Assembly: GCF_001665785.1 (NCBI RefSeq)
Contig: NZ_LZSO01000026.1
Coordinates: 62,001 to 126,000 of the forward strand
Length of the DNA stretch: 64,000 bases
Origin: Mycolicibacterium peregrinum
Lineage (GTDB): Bacteria; Actinomycetota; Actinomycetes; Mycobacteriales; Mycobacteriaceae
Direction: 5' to 3'
Part shown: piece after piece, positions 46,929-56,192 of the stretch
Layout: each line of letters begins with the position of its first letter
Position numbering within the stretch: the first letter of the stretch is position 1
Notes under the pieces: model-generated
Told to the model about the DNA's origin: nothing
Seen by the model: the letters and a program-made list of their open reading frames with translations, nothing else
Databases searched by the model: none
Made by a program: the position numbers and the translations under genes

Positions 46929-48038
46929 TCAGAGGTCGAGCGTCAGCCGGTGCCCGGCCTCGGCCCGCGACACGCAGGTCAGCAGGTAGCCGGCGTCGCG
47001 CTCCGGGTCGGTCAGCAACGTATCGCGGTGCTGCACAGTCCCTTCGGTGACCCGGATTCGGCAGGTTCCGCAGAAACCCTGCTGACAGGAGTACGGCGCA
47101 TTCACCCCGGACCGGCCCAGTGCGGCGAGCAGGGTCTCGTCGGCTGCGACCGTGACCTCGGCGCCGGTCGATGCGATCGTCACCGAGAACTCCGCGCCGT
47201 CGACAACCGGTGGCGCCGCGAATCTTTCGAAATGCAGCTCGACGTCGTCCCGGCCGATGAGCGCCGCCCGGATCCCGGTCAGCATCGGGGCCGGGCCACA
47301 GGCGTACACCGTGGTGCCGTCGGGGCAGTCGCCGAGAAGGTCATCAGCGCCGGGCAGTCCGTCGACGTCGTCGGTACGGACCTGGATGCGGTCCCCGAAC
47401 CGGTCGAGCTCGTCCAGGAACGGCAGGCTGTCGCGACTGCGCCCGGCGTAGACCATCGACCAGTCGACACCCAGTCGCTCGGCCAACCCGAGCATCGGCA
47501 GGATCGGGGTGATGCCGATGCCGCCCGCGATGAACCGAAATCGCTGGGTGGGTGACCCGTAGCCGGGCACCGTCAGCGCGAACGCATTGCGGGGACCGTG
47601 GGTGCTCACCCGGCTGCCGACCTGCAGGCTGTCGTGCACCTCGAGGGAGCCTCCGCCGCCATCGGGGATGCGTCGCACCGCAATTCGGTAACTGTCGCGG
47701 ATGGTGGGATCACCGCACAGTGAGTACTGCCGCACCCGGCCACTGGCCAGGTGCAGGTCGATGTGTGCACCCGGGTACCACTGCGGCAGTGTGCCGCCAT
47801 CGGCCGCGGCCAGGGTCAGCGCGATGACATCCTGGTCGTGGGCCACCACTTTCCGGCCGGTCACGGTCAGCGTGATCGTGCGGTCCAGCTCGGGCGGCGG
47901 GCCCGACCGCCGCACCAGCCGGCCGACCGTCCAGATGGTGGCGATGGCGGCCCCGGCGGCGCCCAGCATCGGATCGTGCCGGAAACGCCCCGACATGCTC
48001 GGTGGCAGCCGGCGGTATCGGGATATCAGACTCGGCAT
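46929..48038 (-). CDS. PDR/VanB-type ferredoxin reductase
   Basis: A 369-residue flavin oxidoreductase with a C-terminal plant-type [2Fe-2S] ferredoxin. The flavin part has RQYSLCGDP; the NAD part has GGIGITPILPM and YACGPAPML; the cluster ligands are Cys318, Cys323, Cys326 and Cys355 in YSCQQGFCGTC...LLTC, matching Cx4Cx2C-x28-C. It moves electrons from NAD(P)H to an oxygenase or hydroxylase. ATG at 48036-48038, 11 bases after the stop of the metal-dependent-hydrolase gene, so the two are an operon and likely electron partners. Confidence 0.92.
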   Translation of the reverse strand: MPSLISRYRRLPPSMSGRFRHDPMLGAAGAAIATIWTVGRLVRRSGPPPELDRTITLTVTGRKVVAHDQDVIALTLAAADGGTLPQWYPGAHIDLHLASGRVRQYSLCGDPTIRDSYRIAVRRIPDGGGGSLEVHDSLQVGSRVSTHGPRNAFALTVPGYGSPTQRFRFIAGGIGITPILPMLGLAERLGVDWSMVYAGRSRDSLPFLDELDRFGDRIQVRTDDVDGLPGADDLLGDCPDGTTVYACGPAPMLTGIRAALIGRDDVELHFERFAAPPVVDGAEFSVTIASTGAEVTVAADETLLAALGRSGVNAPYSCQQGFCGTCRIRVTEGTVQHRDTLLTDPERDAGYLLTCVSRAEAGHRLTLDL

Positions 48039-48049
48039 ACCGGTGCCCG

Positions 48050-48949
48050 TCACAGGTGAGCGGCCCGCGCCGCGGGGGAGCTGGCCAGGTAGGCGACCGC
48101 CTGGGCCGTCGAACCCATCTCCTCCGGTGAGAACCCCGGCCGGCAGTAGGCCAGAGTGTTCGACCCGAACATCCGGGAGAACTTGGGCAGCAACCCCAGC
48201 TTGGAATCGCGCATGCGCATCTTGTTCATCTGCCACCAACCGATGTCGAGGGTCGGGTCGCTCTTCACCATCGCCCAGCAGCCGCGCTGGAAGAACAGGT
48301 ACACGGCCGTCGCGGCGATCGACATCGCCCGCACCCGGCTGAAGTAGCTGTCCTGGAAGTACACCGCCACCTCGTGGGCCACGCTGCGGTGTTCGACCTC
48401 TTCACTGCCGTGCCAGCGGAACAGGTCGGTCATGGTCGGGTCGGCGTCGTAGTCCTCCCAGGTGCAGTTCAGCACAAAGTCGCCCAACACGGCGGTGTAG
48501 TGCTCGATGGCCGCGATGAGCCACAGACGATCGCACAGGTGGGACAGCCGGCGGCGTGGATCAGGGGAGTCCGACGGCGCCAGCGTCTTGGTGAACACAT
48601 GCTCCACCAGGGACAGGACCGGCTGGAAATCCACCCCGTGGGAGGTGAGGAACTCGTCGAGCACCTGATCGTGGGTTTCGGCGTGGGTGGCTTCCTGGCC
48701 GATGAAGCCGCGCATGTCATCGGCGAGCTTGGGATCGCGCACGTACGGAAGTGCCTCGTTGAACGTCGCGACGAACCAGTGCTCGGCGACCGGCAGCACC
48801 ACGTTGAACAGATTCACCATCGACGAGGCCACCGGATGGCCGGGGATCCAGTGCAGCGGGATCTCGTCAAGATCGAAATGGACCTTGCGGGCCTGGATCT
48901 GTACCGGGCCGGGATCTACCTCGTTGTCGAACCGCAGCGGACGCAGCAT
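48050..48949 (-). CDS. PF10118-type metal-dependent (di-iron-like) protein
   Basis: A 299-residue protein of the PF10118 'metal-dependent hydrolase' family. Conserved Glu/His clusters EATHAETHDQVLDEF, AIEHYTAVLGDF and HGSEEVEHRS are spaced like ligands of a ferritin-like di-iron site, and hydrophobic segments at ~45-60 and ~212-230 suggest membrane association. The immediate downstream ferredoxin reductase supports an oxygen-dependent hydroxylase or desaturase role rather than a hydrolase. Which substrate is oxidised is unknown. ATG at 48947-48949. Confidence 0.87.
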   Translation of the reverse strand: MLRPLRFDNEVDPGPVQIQARKVHFDLDEIPLHWIPGHPVASSMVNLFNVVLPVAEHWFVATFNEALPYVRDPKLADDMRGFIGQEATHAETHDQVLDEFLTSHGVDFQPVLSLVEHVFTKTLAPSDSPDPRRRLSHLCDRLWLIAAIEHYTAVLGDFVLNCTWEDYDADPTMTDLFRWHGSEEVEHRSVAHEVAVYFQDSYFSRVRAMSIAATAVYLFFQRGCWAMVKSDPTLDIGWWQMNKMRMRDSKLGLLPKFSRMFGSNTLAYCRPGFSPEEMGSTAQAVAYLASSPAARAAHL

Positions 48950-49020
48950 CGAGAGCCTCCTGGGATGAGTGGACTCTCAGCAGTGTACGGATTTAGGTGG
49001 GAACGGCGGTACCGGGTGGG

Positions 49021-49446
49021 TCAGGCCGGTGGCGGCGTGCCCGCACCGGGCGCGCCCGCGATCGGGACCACCGGCGTCGGCGTCACCGTGGTCACGCCGT
49101 TACTGCCGACGTGGGGGCCGCCGGGCACGCCGGCAGGGCCTCCGGAGGCGTCGTCAGCCTGCTGGGCGGCCGCTTCGGTGCAATCCAGCATCAGGATCAT
49201 CTTGCCGCTGGAGTTGACCTTCTGGGAATCGACCAGGCACTGGGACTGCGGTAGGGCACTGCCGAAGGAGCCGCCGAAGGTGGCCTTGACGCCCTGGCTC
49301 TTCAGGATCGCGAGTGCCTTCATGTAGGGCTCACCGACGACGTTGACCGAACTCGAGCTCGGCTGTGAGGTGGCGGTGCCTGCGGCCAGCAGAGCGATCG
49401 AACCGGCGGCGAGCAGACCGCCGCCGAGCGCAACAAGCTTCTTCAC
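49021..49446 (-). CDS. Secreted PASTA-like hypothetical protein
   Basis: A 141-residue exported protein. Signal peptide MKKLVALGGGLLAAGSIALL, cleavage near SQP (~28). The mature core NVVGEPYMKALAILKSQGVK and two Cys (SQCLVDS, LDCTEA) resemble the PASTA-like mycobacterial fold, followed by a Pro/Gly/Thr-rich tail. The ATG at 49444-49446. No known function. Confidence 0.78.
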   Translation of the reverse strand: MKKLVALGGGLLAAGSIALLAAGTATSQPSSSSVNVVGEPYMKALAILKSQGVKATFGGSFGSALPQSQCLVDSQKVNSSGKMILMLDCTEAAAQQADDASGGPAGVPGGPHVGSNGVTTVTPTPVVPIAGAPGAGTPPPA

Positions 49447-49525
49447 GTGAACTCCGTCAGTCGGGTGCGGTTGCGAACATATCGCAGCTGTGACGAATGT
49501 GAAACCGGAGAAGACGCCCCGGGCG

Positions 49526-51655
49526 TTACATCCCGGCCCGGCCGGAGTGCCCGGTGATCTCGGCCATCGCCTCGCTCAACACCGCTGCCCGCGGATCGGC
49601 GAACACGTCTTCGAGTAGGAGTCGACGGCCGTCCGGACCGGCCAGCGGGATCCGCCAGTTCGGGTACTCATCCGTCGTTCCCGGCTGATTCTGGGTGCGC
49701 AACTCACCGACCGCGTCGGCCAGGGCCAGGGTCAGCAGCTTCGATGGGGTGCGGCCCAGATACCGGTACAGCGCTGCCACGATCTGTTCGGTGTCCGGAT
49801 CGGGTCCGAGCAGGCCGACCCGGTGCAACTCGTCGAGCCAGGCGGTCTGCGCGGCCCGGTCCGAGACCAACTCCTCGTCGGCAGGCCGCGTGAGCAACCC
49901 GAGTTCTTCCCGCAACCGCACATGCTCGCCCGCGAGATACCCCGCCGTCGGCGGCAGATCGTGGGTGGTCACCGAGGACAGGCAGTACTCGCGCCAGCGT
50001 TCGGCCGGGAGGGGCTGCCCGGACCCGTCGGACTCGAACCACAGGATCGAGGTGCCGAACAGGCCCCGCTCGTGCAGGTAGTCACGCACCCACGGTTCGA
50101 CCGTGCCGAGATCCTCGCCGACCACGAGCGCGCCGGCCCGGTGCGCTTCGAGCGCGATGATGCCGATCATCGCGTCGTGGTCGTAGCGCACATAGGTGCC
50201 TTCGGTCGGTGCGGCGCCCTTCGGGATCCACCACAGCCGGAACATGCCGATGATGTGGTCGATGCGCACCCCGCCGGCATGCCGCAGTGCCATCTCGACC
50301 AACGCCCGGAACGGTTCGTAGGCCTGCTCGGCCAGTCGGTCCGGCCGCCACGGGGGCTGCGACCAATCCTGGCCGAGTTGGTTGAACTCATCTGGCGGCG
50401 CACCGGCGGTCACCCCCGGAGCCAGCACATCCTGTAGGGCCCAGGCGTCGGCGCCGTCGGGATCCACGCCGACCGCGAGGTCGCTCATGACACCCAGTTC
50501 CATCCCGGCCTGCACCGCCGTCGCCTGCACGGCGGTGAGTTGGTCGTCGAGAACCCACTGCAGCCAGCGATGGAAGTCCACGGCATCGGGATGTGCCGCC
50601 GCGAACGCAGCGACTTCCGGATTCGACGGATGCTGCAGTGCGTGCGGCCAGGCGTGCCAATCGGCACCGTACTGTTCGGCCAGCGCGCACCACGTCGCGA
50701 ATTCCTCCAGGCGTCGGCCCTGGCGGGCCCGGTAGGCGGTGTACGCCAGTTCCCGGCCCGCCGAGCGCTCAACCCGGTACACGTGCTGCAGCGCGGTCCG
50801 TTTGGCCTGCCAGGCCGCGTCGCGGTCGATGGTGGGGTCGCGGTCGGCGCGTTTGTTGACGGTGGCGCGCAGTCCCCGAAGGCGCCCGCGGTGACGGACG
50901 GCGGCGAATTCTGCGACGGACTCCACCCGCAGGTACAGCGGATTGCCGAACCGCCGCGAGGTGGGCAGATACGGCGAGGGCTCCATCGGGGCGGTAGGAG
51001 CGGCGGCGTGCAGCGGGTTGACGAGGATGAACCCGGCGCCGTGCTCGGCCGCCGACCACACGGCCAGATCGGTCAGGTCAGTGAGATCGCCTGTGCCCCA
51101 AGAGTTTTTCGAGCGAACACTGTAGAGCTGGACGGCCAGGCCCCAGGTTCGCCGCTTGCCCAGTCGGGTGGGCAGGCCCACGGTGGCGGGGGAGATCACC
51201 ACCGGTGTCTCGGCGTCGGACCCGTCCACCCTCAACCGGTGATAACCCAGCGGCAGGTCCGCGGGAAGTTCGAACGTGGCCTCACCGATCAACCGGCCCC
51301 CGAGATCGTATGGAGGCCGGTTGTTCTCGAGTTGCCGCAGGCCGCTGCGTTCGGTGCCGTCCTCGAGTAACAGCGTGAGGTGCACCGGATCCCCGTGCGT
51401 GACGTGGACCCAGAAGCTCGACGGCACTCCCGCCCGGCCGAGCACGGTCGTCGGCAGGCGGCGTTGCCAATACTGCCGCTCGTGTGCGGCCAGAGCGTCC
51501 ACCCGCTCCTGTTCGGTGCCGGCAGGCACGCCCAACGCTTCCAACACCGCGACCAGGGTGGACTCCGCGACGGCGGTACGGCGGCCGGTCCAGTCGTCGA
51601 ACTCCGCGGCGACGCCGTGGCGGCGGGCCAGTTCGAGCAGGGTCGATGAGGTCAT
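49526..51655 (-). CDS. malQ: 4-alpha-glucanotransferase (MalQ)
   Basis: A 709-residue GH77 enzyme that transfers 1,4-alpha-glucan segments; the length and layout match mycobacterial MalQ (724 residues in M. tuberculosis). An N-terminal accessory domain precedes the TIM barrel. Visible GH77 motifs: NPLHAAAPTAPMEPSPYLP, MSDLAVGVDPDGADAW, the nucleophile-type RIDHIIGMFRLWWIPKG, EDLGTVEPWV with the acid/base residue and TTHDLPPTAGYL. It acts in the cytosol on glycogen or maltooligosaccharides. ATG at 51653-51655. Confidence 0.95.
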   Translation of the reverse strand: MTSSTLLELARRHGVAAEFDDWTGRRTAVAESTLVAVLEALGVPAGTEQERVDALAAHERQYWQRRLPTTVLGRAGVPSSFWVHVTHGDPVHLTLLLEDGTERSGLRQLENNRPPYDLGGRLIGEATFELPADLPLGYHRLRVDGSDAETPVVISPATVGLPTRLGKRRTWGLAVQLYSVRSKNSWGTGDLTDLTDLAVWSAAEHGAGFILVNPLHAAAPTAPMEPSPYLPTSRRFGNPLYLRVESVAEFAAVRHRGRLRGLRATVNKRADRDPTIDRDAAWQAKRTALQHVYRVERSAGRELAYTAYRARQGRRLEEFATWCALAEQYGADWHAWPHALQHPSNPEVAAFAAAHPDAVDFHRWLQWVLDDQLTAVQATAVQAGMELGVMSDLAVGVDPDGADAWALQDVLAPGVTAGAPPDEFNQLGQDWSQPPWRPDRLAEQAYEPFRALVEMALRHAGGVRIDHIIGMFRLWWIPKGAAPTEGTYVRYDHDAMIGIIALEAHRAGALVVGEDLGTVEPWVRDYLHERGLFGTSILWFESDGSGQPLPAERWREYCLSSVTTHDLPPTAGYLAGEHVRLREELGLLTRPADEELVSDRAAQTAWLDELHRVGLLGPDPDTEQIVAALYRYLGRTPSKLLTLALADAVGELRTQNQPGTTDEYPNWRIPLAGPDGRRLLLEDVFADPRAAVLSEAMAEITGHSGRAGM

Positions 51656-51688
51656 GGTGACAATCTTGGCGCCCAGAGCGCGATCGTG

Positions 51689-52960
51689 TCAGTCGACATC
51701 GCGGGCCAGCAGGTCATCCCAGGTGTCGCGACGGACCACCAGACGGGCAGTTCCGTTGTGCGCGAACACAACCGGAACCCGCCGGGCACCGTTGTACTGA
51801 TTGGACATGGTGTAGCAGTACGCCCCGGTGACCGGTACGGCGAGCAGATCGCCGACCTTGGGTTCACGCAGGGCCACGGCGTCGACCAGCTGATCGCCGG
51901 ACTCGCAGTGCCTACCGACGACGCTGACCGTCTCGCCGCCGCCGACGCGGTCGACGATGGTGGCCTCGAACCGCTGCCCGGTCAGCGACACCTCCAGGTT
52001 GTCACCCATCCCGCCGTCCACCGCCACATGCGTGACCGGCCCGCGTTTGACGGTGGTGACGCGGTACAGCGTGCAGGCACTGGTTGCCACCATGCTGCGA
52101 CCGGGTTCGACGATGATCCGGCTGCCGTCGGGCAACAGAGCGCAGGCCTGGGCCACCATCGCATCGGCGTAGTCGTCGAGGCCGGGCGGGTGCTCGTCAT
52201 AGGTGTAGCGCGCCCCGAGTCCACCGCCGAGGTCGTAGACCTCGAACGTCCCGAGCGCGGCGATCGGCGCCACCGCCGCGGCCAGCTGCTCGACATTCAG
52301 GAGCTGCGAGCCGACGTGGGTGTGCACCCCGTCCAGGCGTAGCCGCGAGCTGACCTCGATGCGGGCGATCGCCGTACGGGCGTCCTCGGGCAGCAGCCCG
52401 AACTTCGAACCGGCATGGCCGGTGGCCTGCGAGGCATGTGTCTCGGCGTCGACACCGGGGATCACCCGGACCAGGCACGGCTGCCGGTGCCCGGCGGGTA
52501 CCAGGCGCTCCAGCCGATCGATGTCGTCGAAGTTGTCGACCACGATCAGGCCCACACCGTGCCGGATGGCCAGTGTCAGCTCCTCGTCGGTCTTGGCATT
52601 GCCGTGCAGCACCAGGCGGCCCGGGTCGGCGCCGGCCTTGATCGCCGACAGGATCTCGCCACCGCCGGCGACGTCGAGGTGGAGGCCTTCCGACGCCATC
52701 ACCCGCTGGACGGCGGTGCACGGGAACGCCTTTGACGCGAACGCGACATCGCTGCGTGGCCACCGGCTGCGGAACGCGGCGAGGTAGTCCCGCGCCCGCT
52801 GCCGCAACGCGTCCTCGCTCACCACGATCGCCGGGGTGCCGAACTGCTCGGCGATCGTGTCCAGCCGGCAGCCGCCGACCAGCAGGGTGCCGTCGGTGTC
52901 CTGCCGCGTTCCGGGCGGGAACAGTCCGATCAGGTCGGCCGGGCCGGGTTGTGACGTCAC
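51689..52960 (-). CDS. lysA: Diaminopimelate decarboxylase-like enzyme
   Basis: A 423-residue PLP enzyme of the group IV decarboxylases. PLP lysine 77 in FASKAFPC, HVGSQ, GGGLGARY, EPGRSMVATSA and CESGDQLVDA, and the C-terminal GAYCYTMSNQYN all match diaminopimelate decarboxylase, which makes lysine from meso-DAP. Mycobacteria normally have another lysA elsewhere (next to argS/thrA), so this may be a paralogue; the symbol marks the family only. The start GTG at 52958-52960 gives the family N-terminus; longer frames up to 53146 run into the divergent gene. Confidence 0.87.
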   Translation of the reverse strand: MTSQPGPADLIGLFPPGTRQDTDGTLLVGGCRLDTIAEQFGTPAIVVSEDALRQRARDYLAAFRSRWPRSDVAFASKAFPCTAVQRVMASEGLHLDVAGGGEILSAIKAGADPGRLVLHGNAKTDEELTLAIRHGVGLIVVDNFDDIDRLERLVPAGHRQPCLVRVIPGVDAETHASQATGHAGSKFGLLPEDARTAIARIEVSSRLRLDGVHTHVGSQLLNVEQLAAAVAPIAALGTFEVYDLGGGLGARYTYDEHPPGLDDYADAMVAQACALLPDGSRIIVEPGRSMVATSACTLYRVTTVKRGPVTHVAVDGGMGDNLEVSLTGQRFEATIVDRVGGGETVSVVGRHCESGDQLVDAVALREPKVGDLLAVPVTGAYCYTMSNQYNGARRVPVVFAHNGTARLVVRRDTWDDLLARDVD

Positions 52961-53072
52961 GGCCCCAGCGTGCCACTGGCGAGCCGCCCGCGAGCGCCAC
53001 CCGCCGGATCCGTCGGCGAACGCTTGGTGCCGGCGGTCCACCGGCCCGGGGACGCGCAGTAGTGTCGGCTCA

Positions 53073-54302
53073 GTGGCATCCGCGTTGCGCCGGGCCCGGA
53101 TCGCGGTCGGGGCGCTGTTCCTGACCAACGGCGCGATCTTCGCCAATCTGCTGCCGCGCTATCCGGAGATCAAGACCGACCTTCACCTGAGCAACGCGGT
53201 GTACGGCGCGGCCGTCGCCTCGTTCTCGGGCGGCGCACTGGTGGCGGGATTGACCGCGGCGACCCTGATCCGAAGGTTCCGCAGCGCACGCGTGGCGGTC
53301 ATCGGCACCGTGGCGCTGGCCGCCTTCGTCGTCGCAGCCGGTATGGCGAGCACACCGATGCTGCTGGCCGCCGCGTTGTTCCTCGCCGGGGCCTGCGATT
53401 CGGTGGTGGATGTCGCACAGAACGCACACGGACTGCGGCTGCAGCGCGAACACGGCCGGTCGATCATCAACTCGCTGCATGCAGTGTGGGCTGCAGGCGC
53501 GATCCTCGGTGGGCTCACCGGTGCCGGGGCCATCGCCCTGGGAATCCCTCGGGCCATCCACCTCTCGGTGGCCGCCGTGTTGTTGAGCGCGGTGGCGGTG
53601 GTCGCATACCGCTACCTGTTGCCCGGAGCTGACCATGATGATCATCCGGCAGCGCACGCCCCGGCCGGAACGACGGCGGGGCCGCGGGTGTACCTGATCC
53701 TGCTGGCCCTGGTGCTGATCGCGATCGCGGGCGCCACGGTCGAGGATTCCGGGAGTTCCTGGGCCACCTTGTATCTGCGGGATTACCTGCACACACCGCC
53801 GGCCGTGGCCGTCTCCGGGTACATCGCGCTGGTCGGCTTCATGTTCGTGGGACGGGTGATCGGCGACCGGCTGGTCGACCGGTTCGGCGAGGCCACGGTG
53901 GCACGGGCGGGCGGCGTGATCGCCGCCGCCGGGATGGGGACCGCGCTGGCCTTCCCGAACATCGCCACCACGATCGCCGGTTTCGCGCTGGCGGGCCTGG
54001 GAGTGGCCACCCTGGTGCCGGCCGCGATGCACGGCGCCGATCAGCTGCCGGGCCTGCGACCGGGGACCGGCCTGACCGTCGTCACCTGGCTCATGCGGGT
54101 GGGTTTCTTCGGTGCGCCACTGCTCGTCGGGCTCGTCGCCGATGCGGCCGGGTTGCGGGTCGGTCTCCTGGTCGTGCCGCTGGCCGGGTTGGTGGCCGCG
54201 CTGCTGGCCGGGGTGCTGCCGCGGCGGCGGCCGTCGGCAGTAACCGAGTCAGGGCACCGTCGCGGGGCCGATGCCGGCCAGCTCGATCGTGAACACACCT
54301 GA
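53073..54302 (+). CDS. MFS transporter
   Basis: A 409-residue major facilitator with 12 hydrophobic segments. Its start, ALFLTNGAIFANLLPRYPEI, and the GAIFANLL / YGAAVASFSGGALVAG pattern resemble the YbjJ/fucose-permease-like MFS group of actinobacteria. The GTG at 53073 is selected as the first helix follows immediately. The C-terminal 18 codons run over the 3' end of the convergent SMR gene (54-base overlap). Substrate unknown. Confidence 0.85.
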   Translation: MASALRRARIAVGALFLTNGAIFANLLPRYPEIKTDLHLSNAVYGAAVASFSGGALVAGLTAATLIRRFRSARVAVIGTVALAAFVVAAGMASTPMLLAAALFLAGACDSVVDVAQNAHGLRLQREHGRSIINSLHAVWAAGAILGGLTGAGAIALGIPRAIHLSVAAVLLSAVAVVAYRYLLPGADHDDHPAAHAPAGTTAGPRVYLILLALVLIAIAGATVEDSGSSWATLYLRDYLHTPPAVAVSGYIALVGFMFVGRVIGDRLVDRFGEATVARAGGVIAAAGMGTALAFPNIATTIAGFALAGLGVATLVPAAMHGADQLPGLRPGTGLTVVTWLMRVGFFGAPLLVGLVADAAGLRVGLLVVPLAGLVAALLAGVLPRRRPSAVTESGHRRGADAGQLDREHT

Positions 54303-54587
54303 CACGATCAGCGCGATACCGAGCATCATCACCGGGGTCAGCGGTTCGCGGAACAGGAACCTGGCGATGATGGCGACCAGCGCGACCCCGCACGCGGTCC
54401 AGATCCCGTAGGCGATGCCCACGGGCACCCCCAACGACAGGGCCAGCCACAGCAGGTAGAACGACAGGACGTAGCCCACGATCACCGGCACGATCCACGC
54501 CTTGCGCCGGAATCCGTCCGAGGCACGCAGCCCGAGCGTGGCGAACACCTCGACCAGGATCGCTCCGGTCAGAGCCAGCCACATCAT
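54249..54587 (-). CDS. SMR-family exporter subunit
   Basis: A 112-residue small multidrug resistance protein with four helices and the essential Glu in helix 1 (Glu13, ILVEVFATLGLRAS). GIPVGIAYGIW-type (here VPVGIAYGIWTACG) is the conserved helix-3 loop. It begins inside the stop of a second SMR gene (ATGA), so the two form a paired, probably hetero-dimeric exporter like EbrAB/YkkCD. The 3' end lies inside the convergent MFS gene (54 bases of overlap). Confidence 0.92.
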   Translation of the reverse strand: MMWLALTGAILVEVFATLGLRASDGFRRKAWIVPVIVGYVLSFYLLWLALSLGVPVGIAYGIWTACGVALVAIIARFLFREPLTPVMMLGIALIVSGVFTIELAGIGPATVP

Positions 54588-54919
54588 GATTCGGCCTGAC
54601 GCGGGTGCGACCCGAGTTCCACCAGCAGCACGCCGGCGATGATCAGACCGATACCTGCCACGATCGGCCAGGTGAACGGGTCGCCGAACAATGCCGCGGC
54701 CAGCACGGCCGTCGCCGCGGTACCCAGCGCACCCCAGATGCCGTAGGCGACGCCGACTGGCATGCCCGCCCGCAGCACCAGGGTCAGCAACACGAACGCG
54801 GCCAGGTAGCCGGACACCACCAGCACCAGCCACCCCGAATGGTCCTGGGCCGCGCGCAGCGACAGCGTGGCGGTGACCTCGGTGATGACGGCCGCGATCA
54901 ACAACGCCCACTTCTGCAC
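54584..54919 (-). CDS. SMR-family exporter subunit, partner
   Basis: A 111-residue SMR protein with Glu14 in IAAVITEVTATLSLRAAQ and the helix-3 motif MPVGVAYGIWGALGTAATAV. It overlaps the second SMR gene by 4 bases. Pairs of unequal SMR genes usually make an asymmetric exporter of quaternary ammonium or guanidinium compounds; here the partner is clear but the cargo is not. ATG at 54917-54919. Confidence 0.92.
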   Translation of the reverse strand: MQKWALLIAAVITEVTATLSLRAAQDHSGWLVLVVSGYLAAFVLLTLVLRAGMPVGVAYGIWGALGTAATAVLAAALFGDPFTWPIVAGIGLIIAGVLLVELGSHPRQAES

Positions 54920-54993
54920 CGGACCAACCTATCCGAGCCCCCTTCGGCGGGTGAGTACCGTAGGAGAGTTCGCCCAGCTCACGAGGAGTCCAC

Positions 54994-55899
54994 ATGATCG
55001 GGTCCGTCCTGGACGTCCTGCCCCCGCCGATGCGGGATCCGGTGTTCTTCGCAATCCCGTTCTTCCTGGTGTTGTTGACCGTCGAATGGGTCGCCGCCCG
55101 GCGCCTGGAGCACATCGAATCCCAACGGCAGCCCGCAGGCGCGTTCGACACCCGCGACGCCTGGGCGAGCATCTCGATGGGGCTGGTGTCGATCCTCACC
55201 ACTGCCGGATGGAAACTGCTGGCGCTGCTGGGCTATGCCGCCATCTACGCCTACCTGGCACCGTGGCACCTGCCGGGGGACCGGTGGTACACCTGGGTGA
55301 TCGCGATCGTCGGGGTGGACCTGCTGTTCTACACCTACCACCGCATCGCGCACCGGGTGCGGTTGATCTGGGCGACGCATCAGGCCCATCACTCCAGCGA
55401 GTACTACAACTTCGCCACCGCGCTGCGCCAGAAATGGAACAACAGCGGTGAGATCCTGGCCTGGATTCCGTTGCCCCTGCTCGGGATTCCGCCGTGGCTG
55501 GTGTTCGCCAGCTTTTCGCTGAACCTGGTCTACCAGTTCTGGGTACACACGGAGCGGGTCGGAAAGCTGTGGCGGCCAATCGAATTCATCTTCAATACGC
55601 CGTCGCATCACCGGGTGCACCACGGACGCGACCAGTTGTACCTGGACCGCAATTACGGCGGCATCCTCATCATCTGGGACCGGATGTTCGGCACATTCCA
55701 GCCGGAGGTGTTCCGTCCGCACTACGGGCTGACCAAGCCGGTCGACACCTTCAACATCTGGAAACTGCAGACCCACGAGTACGTGGCGATCGCCCGCGAC
55801 GTGCGGCAGGCTCGCCGTCTGCGTGACCGGTTGGCCTTCGTGTTCGGCCCACCCGGCTGGCAGCCCGTCCACTCTTCCGAAACTCAGCCGGTCGGCTGA
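54994..55899 (+). CDS. Fatty-acid/sterol hydroxylase (desaturase-like)
   Basis: A 301-residue integral membrane di-iron enzyme of the FA_hydroxylase superfamily. Histidine boxes: HRIAH (His116-His120), HQAHH (His129, His132, His133), isolated His185 in WVHTERVG, and HHRVHH (His205-His210). Hydrophobic segments span residues ~15-32, ~60-90 and ~100-115. It inserts oxygen into a lipid or sterol alkyl chain using an electron carrier not encoded here. ATG 54994, after a GAGGAG site. It diverges from the SMR pair. Confidence 0.9.
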   Translation: MIGSVLDVLPPPMRDPVFFAIPFFLVLLTVEWVAARRLEHIESQRQPAGAFDTRDAWASISMGLVSILTTAGWKLLALLGYAAIYAYLAPWHLPGDRWYTWVIAIVGVDLLFYTYHRIAHRVRLIWATHQAHHSSEYYNFATALRQKWNNSGEILAWIPLPLLGIPPWLVFASFSLNLVYQFWVHTERVGKLWRPIEFIFNTPSHHRVHHGRDQLYLDRNYGGILIIWDRMFGTFQPEVFRPHYGLTKPVDTFNIWKLQTHEYVAIARDVRQARRLRDRLAFVFGPPGWQPVHSSETQPVG

Positions 55900-56192
55900 C
55901 ACGGCTCGGCACCGTTCTTGAAGGTGCGGCCAGAATCATTGCCCGGCATGGGAATTGACGCGATCTACTATTCCGGCTGACTCGGGCCGATCACGTGGCC
56001 GCGAGTCGATCCGCGACACGCCGGGCGCCGTCGATTCGCGCCGTCTGCCGTCCAGATACCCGGCGTTTCCCAGTGTTGGTGCGACGTTTGAATTCGAGCC
56101 GAGCCGAATAGCACCAAAGCAAACTCGAAGTCAGTAAGGTCGACAGAACCCGGGTGCGACAACCCGGATCACGGTCACGAAAGGGGCAATGC

